A stretch of 64,000 bases of DNA from Streptomyces sp. Root431 (lineage in GTDB: Bacteria; Actinomycetota; Actinomycetes; Streptomycetales; Streptomycetaceae): assembly GCF_001426585.1 (NCBI RefSeq), contig NZ_LMEI01000011.1, forward strand, positions 246,240-310,239, given 5' to 3'. Every line of letters starts with the position of its first letter. Positions within the stretch are counted from its first letter, which is position 1. Under the pieces are notes generated by a model, which saw only the letters and a program-made list of their open reading frames with translations, was not told the origin of the DNA and searched no databases. The position numbers and the translations under genes are program-made. Shown here piece after piece: positions 9,828-20,023 of this stretch.

Positions 9828-10198
9828 AGGTAGCACCACGCGACCGCCTGGCGGACGGACGCGCAACGTCTGTTTCACTGAAACCAACCGAACCGGAACG
9901 TAAAAAACGCCCCGGACGGGACACAGGCGGGGCTCCACGGAAATACCGGAGCACCGCCGCGGTCAACCGCGGGGCGCAAACTCGGGCGGTTCCATCGTCC
10001 GTACGGAACGATGGGCACCACCTGACCGGTGACCCGCCACCCGCGAGGGTGGTCAGGTGGGAGTACGGAGCCTCCACTTGTGGGCCGGGCACACAGGTGT
10101 CCGGCCGGTCGTTACACAAGGTTAGCAGCACCCGTGCCCATACGCGAACGGGGACGGCGGCGACAGGAAGACGTGCCGGTCGGCTTATCGTGTGAGGC
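9818..10198 (-). other. Structured infC leader / divergent promoter region
   Basis: The 381-bp region between infC and the divergent DUF1844 gene contains no gene. In the infC direction it can form a long stem (10018-10027 with 10051-10060) competing with the inner stem 10037-10042/10047-10052. A hairpin CCATCGT/ACGATGG (9992-9998 with 10008-10014) and a terminator-like hairpin (9909-9933) follow. The order of alternative stems followed by a terminator suggests a transcription-attenuation leader. Promoters for both genes must lie in the distal part. Confidence 0.6.
9901..9933 (-). terminator. Intrinsic terminator (attenuator) in infC leader
   Basis: On the minus strand GCCCCG (9933-9928) pairs with CGGGGC (9914-9909), then G and six T residues (9907-9902) follow. 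This is a classical Rho-independent signal, rare in this GC-rich genome. It lies about 85 bp upstream of the infC start codon, where it would stop infC-rpmI-rplT transcription before the first gene. Confidence 0.65.
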
Positions 10199-10576
10199 AT
10201 GAGCGAGACCCCCCAGAACGAGTCCGCGGACTCCCCCGACTCCCCCGACTTCGACGCCATGACCCGCGACATCGCGGAGGTCCCCGCGGTCGAGGTGATC
10301 GTGACGGTCGCCGTCAACCTGATGAGCGCCGCCGCGGTGAAGCTCGGGCTCACCGAGGAGGGCGACAAGTACAAGGACCTCGACGAGGCCCGCAAGCTGG
10401 TCCACGCGCTCGCGGGCCTGCTGGACGCCGGCGCGACGGAGGTCTCCTCCTTCCACGCCGCTCCCCTGCGGGACGGCCTGAAGTCCCTCCAGCTCGCCTT
10501 CCGCGAGGCGTCCCTGATCCCGGACGAGCCGGGCCAGGGGCCTGGCGAGAAGTACACCGGACCGGTGTACGGCTAG
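10199..10576 (+). CDS. DUF1844 family small protein
   Basis: A 125-residue soluble acidic protein with a conserved central part (IAEVPAVEVIVTVAVNLMSAAAVKLGL, then KDLDEARKLVHALAGLL). This matches the DUF1844 family, which is conserved beside infC in actinobacteria. Its function is unknown. The N-terminal 20 residues are Ser/Asp/Pro-rich (SADSPDSPDFDAM). It is transcribed away from infC and converges on the SseB-like gene. Confidence 0.85.
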   Translation: MSETPQNESADSPDSPDFDAMTRDIAEVPAVEVIVTVAVNLMSAAAVKLGLTEEGDKYKDLDEARKLVHALAGLLDAGATEVSSFHAAPLRDGLKSLQLAFREASLIPDEPGQGPGEKYTGPVYG

Positions 10577-10586
10577 GACTTACTCC

Positions 10587-11318
10587 CTACCGCTTCACGT
10601 AGAAGGGCTCGCCCAAAGGCGTGGCCGAGGCCGGCAGCAGTGCCAGGTCGAGGCCCCGCACCAGGCGGGCCCTCAGTGTTTCGTCGGCGGCCAGGACGCG
10701 GGCCACGCGCTGGGCGGCCTCCGCCGGGGCGGCGTCGCGGTCCAGGACCAGGGCGAGGGTGCCGTCGGCCGTGCCGGGGCCCAGGTGCGCGCGGAGGACC
10801 GCGGGCTCGGCCGCGACGGCGGCCCGTACGGCCTCCCGTACGGCCGGGTCGTCCAGCGGGTCGGCGCTGGAGCGGCCCTCGGCGAGGGCGAGCAGCGCCG
10901 ATCCCGACAGCTGGTACGGCACGGGGCCCGCGAGGTCCAGGACGACGGTGTCGGCCTTCTCGTGCGCGGCGGCCTGGAGCGCCTGGTGGAGCGGGACGGC
11001 CACGGGCCGGGCCTCCGGGTCCCACAGGGCGAGCGAGGCGATCGAGGTGAAGGCGGGCAGGGCGCGGCGGTCGCCCGCGGTGAGGGTGGGGACCGCCATG
11101 TCGCTGGTCTTCTCGCGCCGCAGGCCGTTCTCGTCCGTCTCGACCTCGCCGAGGACGGCGACGATGGGGACGAGCAGCCGGGCGCCCTTGAGCGCGTCGA
11201 GGACCGGGCCGTGCGCGGTCCTGTCCTCCGCCCAGGCCGCGAGGGCCGCGGCGAGCCGCGGGTCGGCGGTGCCGTCGTCGTCGGAGAAACCGGGGTCCGG
11301 GATGTTCTTGAGCGCCAC
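10587..11318 (-). CDS. SseB-family protein
   Basis: A 243-residue soluble protein with the SseB-type domain (ALKGARLLVPIVAVLGE, VPTLTAGDRRALPAFTSIASLALWDP, VAVPLHQALQAA). The family includes enhanced-serine-sensitivity protein SseB, and its biochemical role is unclear. The start is a GTG at 11318, because a TAG stops the frame four codons upstream. It ends 10 bp from the end of the convergent DUF1844 gene. Confidence 0.8.
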   Translation of the reverse strand: MALKNIPDPGFSDDDGTADPRLAAALAAWAEDRTAHGPVLDALKGARLLVPIVAVLGEVETDENGLRREKTSDMAVPTLTAGDRRALPAFTSIASLALWDPEARPVAVPLHQALQAAAHEKADTVVLDLAGPVPYQLSGSALLALAEGRSSADPLDDPAVREAVRAAVAAEPAVLRAHLGPGTADGTLALVLDRDAAPAEAAQRVARVLAADETLRARLVRGLDLALLPASATPLGEPFYVKR

Positions 11319-11377
11319 GCACCGAGCCTAACCGTCGGCGGGCGCCGTCCCGTCCGCCGGGTCGCCGGCGGCGGCCC

Positions 11378-12766
11378 TCAGCGGTTGCGCTTGGTGCGCC
11401 CGAGCGCGAAGGCGGCCAGGAGCAGCAGGGCGCCGAGTCCGCCGGCGACGGGGGCGAGCAGCCCGAGGGGACGGCTCTCCTCGACGGCGGGGGTCGGGCC
11501 GGGGCCGAAGTACTGGCCCCGGTAGCCGGCGGTGGCGTTCTTGGGGTCGCCGCCCTTGCGCGCGGCCCCGGCCTCGATGGCGGCGGCCGGGTCGACCGTC
11601 CCGTACCCCTTGGCGTCGCTGCGGCCGCCCTTGGGGCGGTTGCGGGCGGTGTCGATGAGGAGCTGCTTCACCTGGGCCGGGGTGAGGTCGGGGTGCGCGG
11701 ACCTGACGAGGGCGACGGCGCCGGACACGAACGCGGCGGCGGCGCTGGTGCCCCAGCCCTCGTAGTAGCGGCGGTCGGGGTCGGCGATGACGATCTCGAG
11801 GCCGGGGGCGCTGACCGTGGCGTACCAGCGGCGGGTGGAGAACGAGGCGTGGGTGCCGTAGCGGTCGACGGCGGTGACGGCGATCACGCCGGGGTAGGCC
11901 GCGGGGTACGAGATGTGGTCGCCCTTCTCGCCGCCGTTGCCGGCGGAGGCGACGACGGAGACGCCCTTGGCGAGGGCGTACTGGACGGCGGCGTCCTCGC
12001 CCGCGTCGGGGTGGGCGGACTTGGAGTCGTCGCCGAGGGAGAGGTTGATGACGTCGGCGCCGTGGTCGGCGGCCCAGCGGATGCCCTCCGCGAGGGCGGT
12101 GCCGCGGGTCTTGCGCGCCTTGTCGCGGGCCTTGTCGCTGCTTTCCAGGATGACCCGGACAGGCAGGATCTCGACGTCGGGGGCGACGCCGAGGACCCCG
12201 CTCTCGTCGCCCGGCCCGTGTCCGTGCCCGGCGATGATGCCGGCCATGGCGGTGCCGTGACGGGCCCAGGCGCGGTCGCCCTTGGAGGCGCCGAAGCCGA
12301 TGAGGTCGTGGCCGGGGAGGACGGAGCCGGCGAGGTCCGGGTGCCCGGCGTCGACGCCCGTGTCGAGCACGGCGACCTTGATGCCCTTGCCCTTGGTGGT
12401 ACGCCAGGCCTCCGCGGTGTGCATCGCCTCCAGGCCCCACTGGCGGGCCCGGATGGTGTCGGCGTGGGCGGGGGCGGTGGTCGCGGGCAGGACGGAGAAG
12501 AGGGCGGCGAGGAGGACGGCGGTGGTGGCGCGGGGGGTGGTGGCGCGGAGGGTGGTGGTCGGCCGGGGGGCGGGGGTCGTCGCCGGGGCTGCGGTCGCCC
12601 CGGCGGGGGCGGTCGCCGGGGTGGCGGTGGTCGCCGGGTTGGCGGTGGTCGCCTGGGCGGCGGTGGCCGCCTGGGCGGCGATCGTCCCCTGGCCTGCGGT
12701 CGTCGCCTGGGCTGCGGTGGTCGCCTCAGGAGCCGGGGTCGGCCGGGCGGGGGTGGGGCCGGTCAC
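11378..12766 (-). CDS. Mycosin-like S8 serine protease with C-terminal membrane anchor
   Basis: A subtilisin-type protease of 462 residues. The catalytic triad is Asp135 (VAVLDTGVD), His170 (RHGTAMAG) and Ser341 (GWGTSAAAAF), with oxyanion Asn277 (SAGNGG). A hydrophobic segment at about 81-94 ending APAHA (cleavage after 102) is a signal sequence. A Gly/Leu-rich helix and RTKRNR at the C-terminus anchor the protein. This layout resembles type VII secretion mycosins, but no ESX genes are nearby. About 80 residues of Ala/Thr/Gln/Pro repeats precede the signal segment, which is odd. The GTG start (12766) overlaps the upstream stop as GTGA, so the pair is translationally coupled. Confidence 0.88.
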   Translation of the reverse strand: MTGPTPARPTPAPEATTAAQATTAGQGTIAAQAATAAQATTANPATTATPATAPAGATAAPATTPAPRPTTTLRATTPRATTAVLLAALFSVLPATTAPAHADTIRARQWGLEAMHTAEAWRTTKGKGIKVAVLDTGVDAGHPDLAGSVLPGHDLIGFGASKGDRAWARHGTAMAGIIAGHGHGPGDESGVLGVAPDVEILPVRVILESSDKARDKARKTRGTALAEGIRWAADHGADVINLSLGDDSKSAHPDAGEDAAVQYALAKGVSVVASAGNGGEKGDHISYPAAYPGVIAVTAVDRYGTHASFSTRRWYATVSAPGLEIVIADPDRRYYEGWGTSAAAAFVSGAVALVRSAHPDLTPAQVKQLLIDTARNRPKGGRSDAKGYGTVDPAAAIEAGAARKGGDPKNATAGYRGQYFGPGPTPAVEESRPLGLLAPVAGGLGALLLLAAFALGRTKRNR

Positions 12767-14559
12767 CGGGCGTTCTCCTTCTCCTTGACGGTCGCGGCGA
12801 CGGTCTTGCGCAGCAGCGATTCGAAGCGCCCGGTGATGCCCTTGGCCTCGTGGCCGAGACCGGACTGGGCGGTGGCGTCGGTACGGCCGCGGGCCATGGC
12901 CCGGTCGGCGGGCTGCGGGCGGTCGACGGCCCGGCCGTCGGCGAAGCCGGCGACGGCGGTGACCACGACGGGGAGGTCGGCGGGGGCGCTCAGCCACCAG
13001 CTCGCGCGCTGCCGGGCGCCGAAGCGGGCCGCGACGGTGGAGGCGCCGGAGAGGGCCGGGGGGACGTCCTCCCCGAGGCGGGTGGTGAGGCCGCCCTGGC
13101 CGAGGGTGCGCTGCGCGCCGACGTCGGCGCGGGTGAAGACCAGGCCGACGGTGATCACGCTGCTGGCGGTGGCGTCGGTGTACGTGGCGCGCAGGACGCG
13201 CTCGCAGCCGAGCGGCGTGAGGGTGGCGAGCAGGCCCTTGGCGAGGACGGCGGGCGAGCAGCCGGCGTCCGGGGCGACGACGATCCGCGTCCAGGTGCGG
13301 TCGGCGGAGCCGGGACCCGCGCCGGGGCCCGCGAGGGTGCGGGGGAAGAGGGTGTCGACGGGGGCGTTGTGCCACAGGTCCTTCGCCTCGGAGTACCCGG
13401 CGGGTTCGGCGGGCTGCGCCGGGTCGGCGGCGGCCAGCCATATCCCGGCGAGGGCGCCGCCGATGAGCCCGACCCCGAGGACGACGCAGGCCGTGACCGC
13501 GAGCACGCGTCCGGTGCGGCGCTCGCGTACGGGCCGGAGTCGGGTGGTGGTCTCGACGGGCGCCTCGGGCGGCAGGGCGCCGACCGTCGCGTATCCGTAC
13601 GCGGGCCTCGGCTGCGTGGCGGCGGGCCGCGCCGTGCGGGCCGTGTCGCGGATCGGCCGCAGCCGGGTGGTGGTCTCCACCTCGGGCAGGTCACCAGCGC
13701 CGTGCGGCGACGCCCAGGCGGGGGCGGGCACGGGCGCCTGACGGGACGACAGCGGTGCGGAGGCCGCCGATCCGGCGGCCCCACGCGGAGCCGCGGACGC
13801 GCGGCGCGCCTCGGCGGTCGCCGCGGGCGGCTGGTGGGTCGCGGTCGACGCCGGGCGGGGCGGGGCCGACGGGTACGCGGGCGCCGGGGTGCCCGTCGCC
13901 GCAGGCGGCTTCGGAGCAGCGGCCGGGGCGGGGCGCGGCGGAGCGGGGGTCGGCGGAACTGCGGCTGGCGCAGGGCGCGGCGGAGCGGCCGGGGGCGCGG
14001 GCTGCGGGGTGCCGGTCGCTGTCTGGCGCTCAAGACCGTTCGGAACGGGCGGTGCCGTAGGAAGCGCGGGGGCCGGGGTCTTGCTCGCCGTGGGGCGCCC
14101 GGGGGCCTCCGGGGAGGCCGGGCGTGGCGTGCCCGCCGGCGGCGCGGATGCCGGGCTGCCCGCCGCCGTCGGCGGCTTGGAGGCGGTCGCGCGCGCCGCT
14201 GGTGCCGGAGCGCCCGCCGCCGGCATCGCGGCGCTCTGAGGCATCGCGGATGCCGAGCTGCCCGTCGCCGGCATGGGGGCGGTCCGCGACGCCGGGCTGC
14301 CCGCCGCTGTCGGCGGCTTGGGAGCCGTCATGTGCGTCGCAGGTGCCGGAGTGGCCGCCGCCGGCATCGGGGCTCTCTGGGGCATCGCGGGTGCCGGAGT
14401 GCCCGTCGGCGGCTTGGGAGTCGTCGCCGGTGCCGAGGTGCCCGTCGGGGCCGGGGGAACTGCCGGGGCCGGAGGAACTGCCGGGGCAGGGGGAGCCGGC
14501 GGGGTCGGGAGGAGGGCGTCGGTGATGCGGGACGTGGGACGTGGGTGTTCCGCGGTCAT
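12763..14559 (-). CDS. Pro/Ala-rich single-pass membrane protein
   Basis: A 598-residue protein. The first approximately 330 residues are low-complexity Pro/Ala/Thr with repeated phrases such as KPPTAAGSPAS and PPRPAPAA. Two copies of TTRLRP follow, then one membrane helix (VLAVTACVVLGVGLIGGALAG, listed here in parts as VTACVVLGVGLIGG). An extracytoplasmic domain of about 220 residues follows. I chose the ATG at 14559 with GGGGGGACGGGG upstream; an in-frame start at 14595 is also possible. The stop overlaps the protease start. The function is unknown; coupling suggests it recruits or is processed by the protease. The Pro-rich segment is probably cytoplasmic and disordered. Confidence 0.75.
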   Translation of the reverse strand: MTAEHPRPTSRITDALLPTPPAPPAPAVPPAPAVPPAPTGTSAPATTPKPPTGTPAPAMPQRAPMPAAATPAPATHMTAPKPPTAAGSPASRTAPMPATGSSASAMPQSAAMPAAGAPAPAARATASKPPTAAGSPASAPPAGTPRPASPEAPGRPTASKTPAPALPTAPPVPNGLERQTATGTPQPAPPAAPPRPAPAAVPPTPAPPRPAPAAAPKPPAATGTPAPAYPSAPPRPASTATHQPPAATAEARRASAAPRGAAGSAASAPLSSRQAPVPAPAWASPHGAGDLPEVETTTRLRPIRDTARTARPAATQPRPAYGYATVGALPPEAPVETTTRLRPVRERRTGRVLAVTACVVLGVGLIGGALAGIWLAAADPAQPAEPAGYSEAKDLWHNAPVDTLFPRTLAGPGAGPGSADRTWTRIVVAPDAGCSPAVLAKGLLATLTPLGCERVLRATYTDATASSVITVGLVFTRADVGAQRTLGQGGLTTRLGEDVPPALSGASTVAARFGARQRASWWLSAPADLPVVVTAVAGFADGRAVDRPQPADRAMARGRTDATAQSGLGHEAKGITGRFESLLRKTVAATVKEKENAR

Positions 14560-14682
14560 CCCCGTCCCCCCGCTCGTGTCGACAATGCCCGTCACTCTAC
14601 GGGCTGTTCCCGGCCGTACGGGAACCCGGGCGGCCGTGGTCGGGGGCTACCCACCCGTATACCTGTCTGGCAAGCTCGGGCC

Positions 14683-15885
14683 ATGACTCCCCGCGCCGCC
14701 GACCGGGCCCGTTACGACCGTGCCACCGCTCATCTCGACGCGCCCGTGGCGATCGTCGATCTTGAGGCATTCGACGACAACGCCGCGGACCTCGTCCGCC
14801 GGGCCGCCGGAAAGCCGATCCGTGTCGCGAGCAAGTCCGTGCGCTGCCGCGCGCTCCTGGAGCGGGTGCTCGCGATGGACGGGTTCGCCGGGATCATGTC
14901 GTTCACGCTCGACGAGTCGCTGTGGCTGGCGCGGGCCGGGTTCGACGACGTGCTGCTCGCGTATCCGTCGGCGGACCGTGCCGGCTTCGCGGAGCTCGCG
15001 CGGGATCCGAAGCTCGCCGCCGCCGTGACCGTGATGGTCGACGACGTCGCTCAGCTCGATCTGATCGACGCCTCCCGTGCGGGCGGGGCGGAGGAGGTCC
15101 GGGTCTGCCTGGAGATGGACACGGCGCTCCAGGTCCTCGGGGGGCGGGTACGGGTCGGGGCGCGGCGCTCGCCGCTGCGCACCCCCGCCCAGTTGGCCGA
15201 GCTGGCGCGTTCCGTGGTGCGGCGCCCGGGTTTCCGGCTGGTCGGGATCATGGCGTACGAGGGGCACGTCGCAGGCGTCGGCGACTCGGTCGCGGGGCGG
15301 CCGCTGCGGTCGCGGGTGATCCGGCTCATGCAGTCGGCCGCCCGCCGGGAGCTGGCGGAGCGCCGGGCGGCCGTCGTGCGTGCCGTACGGGCGGTGGCGC
15401 CGGACCTGGAGTTCGTGAACGGCGGCGGCACCGGGAGCGTCCAGCACACGGCCGCCGAGGAGGCGGTGACGGAGATCGCCGCCGGTTCGGGGCTCTTCGT
15501 GCCGCGGCTCTTCGACAACTACACCTCGTTCAGCGGGCGTCCGGCCGCGCTGTTCGCGCAGCCCGTCGTGCGGCGCCCCGGCGTGGGCGTGGTGACCGTG
15601 CTCGGGGGCGGCTATCCCGCGTCCGGGGTGGCGGGCCCGGACCGGCTGCCCGTGCCGTATCTGCCGGAGGGGCTGCGGTACGACCCGCAGGAGGGTCCTG
15701 GCGAGGTCCAGACCCCGCTGCTCGGTTCGCCGGCCGACGACCTGCGGATGGGCGACAAGGTGTGGTTCCGGCACGCGAAGGCCGGCGAGCTGTGCGAGCG
15801 GTTCGATCAGATCAGGATGGTCGAAGGCGACCGGGTCACGGGCACCGTGCCGACCTACCGGGGTGAAGGGCAGACCTTCCTCTAG
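14683..15885 (+). CDS. Alanine racemase/D-threonine aldolase-like PLP enzyme (amino acid deaminase/aldolase)
   Basis: A 400-residue fold-type III PLP enzyme. The N-terminal barrel starts LDAPVAIVDLEAFDDNAADL. The PLP lysine is in RVASKSVRCRALLE (about residue 50), and the glycine-rich phosphate cup is VNGGGTGS. The C-terminal beta domain includes VTVLGGGYPASG and the metal or substrate segment RHAKAGELCERF. The family covers D-amino acid aldolases, deaminases and related racemases, and the substrate cannot be assigned. The ATG at 14683 was chosen because the upstream open frame is antisense to the neighbour gene. It is divergent from the membrane protein and monocistronic. Confidence 0.85.
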   Translation: MTPRAADRARYDRATAHLDAPVAIVDLEAFDDNAADLVRRAAGKPIRVASKSVRCRALLERVLAMDGFAGIMSFTLDESLWLARAGFDDVLLAYPSADRAGFAELARDPKLAAAVTVMVDDVAQLDLIDASRAGGAEEVRVCLEMDTALQVLGGRVRVGARRSPLRTPAQLAELARSVVRRPGFRLVGIMAYEGHVAGVGDSVAGRPLRSRVIRLMQSAARRELAERRAAVVRAVRAVAPDLEFVNGGGTGSVQHTAAEEAVTEIAAGSGLFVPRLFDNYTSFSGRPAALFAQPVVRRPGVGVVTVLGGGYPASGVAGPDRLPVPYLPEGLRYDPQEGPGEVQTPLLGSPADDLRMGDKVWFRHAKAGELCERFDQIRMVEGDRVTGTVPTYRGEGQTFL

Positions 15886-15921
15886 CTCATAGAGCTGGAG
15901 GAAGAGCGGGAGCCAGAGCTC

Positions 15922-16578
15922 CTATGACCGCGGCGTGCTGTCCGAGCGCCACCCCGTGAGACGCGGGTGCCTCGGCAGTTCGCCGCGGCCGGTGGCCCAC
16001 AGCAGGGTGAGCCAGGGGTCCGCGCCGCCCGGAGCCTCGGGGAACAGGCGGGCGAGCACTCGCGAGCAGAGGTCGGAGGGCGGGGTCCAGGGAAGCCCGA
16101 GGCCTTCCGCCAGGTCGTGCATGTGCACCAGCGTCTCCTGCAGCGCCAGCGCCGCGAAGCCTTCGGGGTCCGACACCCCGGCGGCGTGGTGGGATCGGAC
16201 CTCGGGCGGGGTGGTGCGCACCATGGCGACCAGCAGCGCGCCGCACGCCTCCAGCACCTGAATCAGGCCGGCCGGACCCGCGTCCCGCTCCGCGTAGAGG
16301 AAGACCGTGGGTCCGTCCGGCCTCTTCCGGTTCAGCGCGATGGGCACGTGGGTGTCCAGCGGCGGGCTCTGCGGTCCCAGCTGGACGGCGTAGTAGAGCA
16401 GGTCGTTGGCGAGGTGCTCGGCGGTCTCCCAGCAGTCCCACTCCAGCGAACCGGCCTTTCCGCCCCACCCCTCCGCGGGTGCGTCCCGAAGGGTGCCCAC
16501 GGCGAGCCGCACGGCAAGGGCGACGTCGTCCGCGGTGACGGGGGACGACACTGATCCGGTTTCGACTGATCGAGACAT
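15922..16578 (-). CDS. DinB/maleylpyruvate isomerase N-domain-like protein
   Basis: A 218-residue soluble protein predicted to be helical. WETAEHLANDLLYY and ETLVHMHDLAEGLG supply the paired histidines that bind metal in the DinB/MDMPI four-helix bundle. Such proteins often carry out mycothiol-dependent reactions in actinobacteria, but this member has no assigned substrate. It converges on the PLP-enzyme gene with a 36-bp gap. The ATG at 16578 is the first in the frame. Confidence 0.7.
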   Translation of the reverse strand: MSRSVETGSVSSPVTADDVALAVRLAVGTLRDAPAEGWGGKAGSLEWDCWETAEHLANDLLYYAVQLGPQSPPLDTHVPIALNRKRPDGPTVFLYAERDAGPAGLIQVLEACGALLVAMVRTTPPEVRSHHAAGVSDPEGFAALALQETLVHMHDLAEGLGLPWTPPSDLCSRVLARLFPEAPGGADPWLTLLWATGRGELPRHPRLTGWRSDSTPRS

Positions 16579-16771
16579 GTCAGCACCGTATCGCGAGGGG
16601 ACAGGCGCCCCCTTCCTCCTGTGAAGCTAGTGGAATTCCTCCAAGTCCGGCCCGGCATCCTTGTGTCGGTCAAGATCACTTCGCTCGTCGGGACGGCACC
16701 AGACTGGCGGGACGGGGTGGCCTCGGCGGTCGCCCCGGCCCGTCCGTGAACGACATCTGGGGGACCACACC

Positions 16772-17989
16772 ATGAGCGAACGCGTCATCGCGCCCAAGAG
16801 CCGGGGCTTCCTCTTCCTCGACTCCCACCCCGACGGCTGCCGGCGGCTGGTGGACGAGATGTGGCAGGCCGTCCCCGACCCCGTGGCCGCCCCGGGCGGG
16901 GGCGAGGGGCCGGTGGCCCTGGTCATCGGCTCGTCCGCCGGATACGGCCTGGCCGCCACGATCGCGGGCCTGGCCCGTGTCGGGATCCGCGGCATCGGCG
17001 TGTGCTTCGAGAAGGCGCCCGCGCGGCGTACGGGCACGGCCGGCTGGTACCGCACCGCCGCCACCGCCCGGCTCGCCCGGGAGCACGGCCGGGACATGGT
17101 CTTCCTCAACGGCGACGCGTTCGGCGACGCGGTGAAGGAGGAGGTCGCCGAGCTCCTGACCGAGCGCTTCGGGGGGCGGCTCGACTACCTGATCTACTCG
17201 GTGGCCGCGCCGCGCCGCACGGACCCGGACACCGGCGAGGTGTACGCCTCGGTGCTCAAGCCGGTCGGCTCGCCGTACACCACCAAGACCCTCGTCTTCG
17301 ACGAGTCCGGCGCCCCGGAGGTGACGGAGGTGACCACCGAGCCGGCCGAGGGCGACGACATCGAGCAGACCGTGGCGGTGATGGGCGGCACCGACTGGGA
17401 GCGATGGATCACGTTCCTTGCCGACCGGTCCCTGCTCGCCGACGGCTTCACCACCGCCGCCCTCTCCTACATCGGCTCGCCGCTCACCGCCGCGATCTAC
17501 CGGCAGGGCACGATCGGCGCCGCGAAGGCCCATCTGGAGGCCACCGCGAGGACGCTGGACGAGCGCCTCGGCAAGACCGTGGGCGGCCGGGCCGTGACGT
17601 CGGTCAACGCCGCCGCCGTCACCCAGTCCTCCACCGCCATTCCCGGCATCGCCCTGTACGTCGGGCTGCTGCGCGGTGTCCTCGGCGAGGGCATGGTGGC
17701 CCCGATCGGTCAGCTGGTGGAGCTGTGGGACCAGCTGACCGGCGTCCGTCCCCTCGACCTCGACGACGAGGGCCGGGTCCGCCTCGACACGTGGGAACTC
17801 GCCCCGGCCGTGCAGGACGCCGTCGCCGAGCGGTGGTCCACCGCGACCAGCGACAGCATCACCGGGCTCGCCGACCTCGGCTGGTTCGGCGACGAGGTCC
17901 GGCGGCTCTACGGCTTCTCCGTCCCCGGCGTCGACTACACGGCCGCCGTCGAGACCGACGTCCCCTGGCCCACCGCCGAGGACGTCTAG
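16772..17989 (+). CDS. fabV: FabV-type enoyl-ACP / trans-2-enoyl-CoA reductase
   Basis: An NAD(P)H-dependent reductase of 405 residues that saturates trans-2-enoyl chains in fatty acid synthesis. The Rossmann motif is VIGSSAGYGLAATIAGL. The catalytic pair Tyr-x8-Lys is visible in IYRQGTIGAAK, the spacing that separates FabV from FabI (Tyr-x6-Lys). The start MSERVIAPKSRGFLF and the middle YSVAAPRRTDPDTGE are family features. The ATG at 16772 has GGGGG about 10 bases upstream. FabV is naturally insensitive to triclosan in other bacteria. Streptomyces usually rely on an InhA/FabI-type enzyme, so this may be an additional or specialised reductase. Confidence 0.92.
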   Translation: MSERVIAPKSRGFLFLDSHPDGCRRLVDEMWQAVPDPVAAPGGGEGPVALVIGSSAGYGLAATIAGLARVGIRGIGVCFEKAPARRTGTAGWYRTAATARLAREHGRDMVFLNGDAFGDAVKEEVAELLTERFGGRLDYLIYSVAAPRRTDPDTGEVYASVLKPVGSPYTTKTLVFDESGAPEVTEVTTEPAEGDDIEQTVAVMGGTDWERWITFLADRSLLADGFTTAALSYIGSPLTAAIYRQGTIGAAKAHLEATARTLDERLGKTVGGRAVTSVNAAAVTQSSTAIPGIALYVGLLRGVLGEGMVAPIGQLVELWDQLTGVRPLDLDDEGRVRLDTWELAPAVQDAVAERWSTATSDSITGLADLGWFGDEVRRLYGFSVPGVDYTAAVETDVPWPTAEDV

Positions 17990-18088
17990 AAGAGGCCGTC
18001 CAGTGGTGTGGCCGGGGATGGTTCACCGTGGTCGGGAGACGGCTCACGGGACGAGCGCGGTCCGCAAGGCGACTGGTATTACTGGTGC

Positions 18089-18466
18089 ATGCAGGAAGAG
18101 ACCGCGCGGTCCGCAATCGACACGTTCATCTCCGCCTTCAACGCCCCGGACGACAGCTATGTGACTGCGCTGCTCTCCCAGGCCCTCACCTCGGACGTGG
18201 TCTTCTGGGGACCGTTGGGCCGCAGTGAGGGGATCGAGGCGGTCGAGCGGTTCGTGCTGGACATCCGGCGCCACCCCGCGGGGACCGGCACGATGGTGCG
18301 CTGCTCAGCGGTGGACATGCCGGACGAGTGGGCCCGGTACCAGTGGGTCTTCAGCACGCCGGATGGAGGCCCCCGCCTGGCGGGAACGGACGTCGTCCAT
18401 CTGCGGCGGAGCCTCATCGACCAGGTCATCGTCTTCGCGGGGGAGATCGAACCGTCAGCCTCCTGA
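18089..18466 (+). CDS. NTF2/SnoaL-like small protein
   Basis: A 125-residue protein of the cone-shaped NTF2-like fold: ARSAIDTFISAFNAPDDSYV, then DVVFWGPLGRSEGIEAVERF, and a C-terminal beta sheet. These proteins act as isomerases, hydratases or binding proteins, and no catalytic residues can be assigned. The ATG at 18089 was preferred to an upstream frame that lacks domain similarity. It follows fabV by 99 bp in the same direction, which may or may not reflect a shared role. Confidence 0.7.
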   Translation: MQEETARSAIDTFISAFNAPDDSYVTALLSQALTSDVVFWGPLGRSEGIEAVERFVLDIRRHPAGTGTMVRCSAVDMPDEWARYQWVFSTPDGGPRLAGTDVVHLRRSLIDQVIVFAGEIEPSAS

Positions 18467-18617
18467 GTCGTTCTCCTCTGGCGTTGGCGTTGTGCCGGCG
18501 GCACGGACAGGCTCGGCCACCGGGCCTCCAGCGGTCGGATCGGACGTCACCGCGCATCCGACCGCCACGACCACCGGCCCGGCGAACCCATGCGGTCAGA
18601 GCGCTGGTAGAGGGCGT

Positions 18618-19886
<1,269 letters not shown>

Positions 19887-19956
19887 GATCATCACTCTCC
19901 TGTCGGGACTGATCCGGGCTGTGCCGGGCTGTGCCGGACTGCTCTGGAATGCCGAA

Positions 19957-19984
19957 CAGCCGGGCGCCTTGCGACGCCCGGCTG
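19957..19984 (-). terminator. Terminator after the SDR gene
   Basis: A perfect 10-bp stem CAGCCGGGCG/CGCCCGGCTG with an 8-nt loop lies 40 bp past the SDR stop and upstream of the phosphatase gene. Confidence 0.65.
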
Positions 19985-20023
19985 CCGGGTGGGGGGTGTG
20001 GGGGGATGGGGAGGGAGTGCGGT

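Noticed and set aside
11378..14559. Type VII secretion locus
   Set aside because: A mycosin-like protease is present, but no EccC, EccD or WXG100 gene is seen in the window.
12850..15885. Plus-strand 1011-codon open frame
   Set aside because: Only its 3' 400 codons (from 14683) are real; the rest is antisense to the Pro-rich membrane protein.
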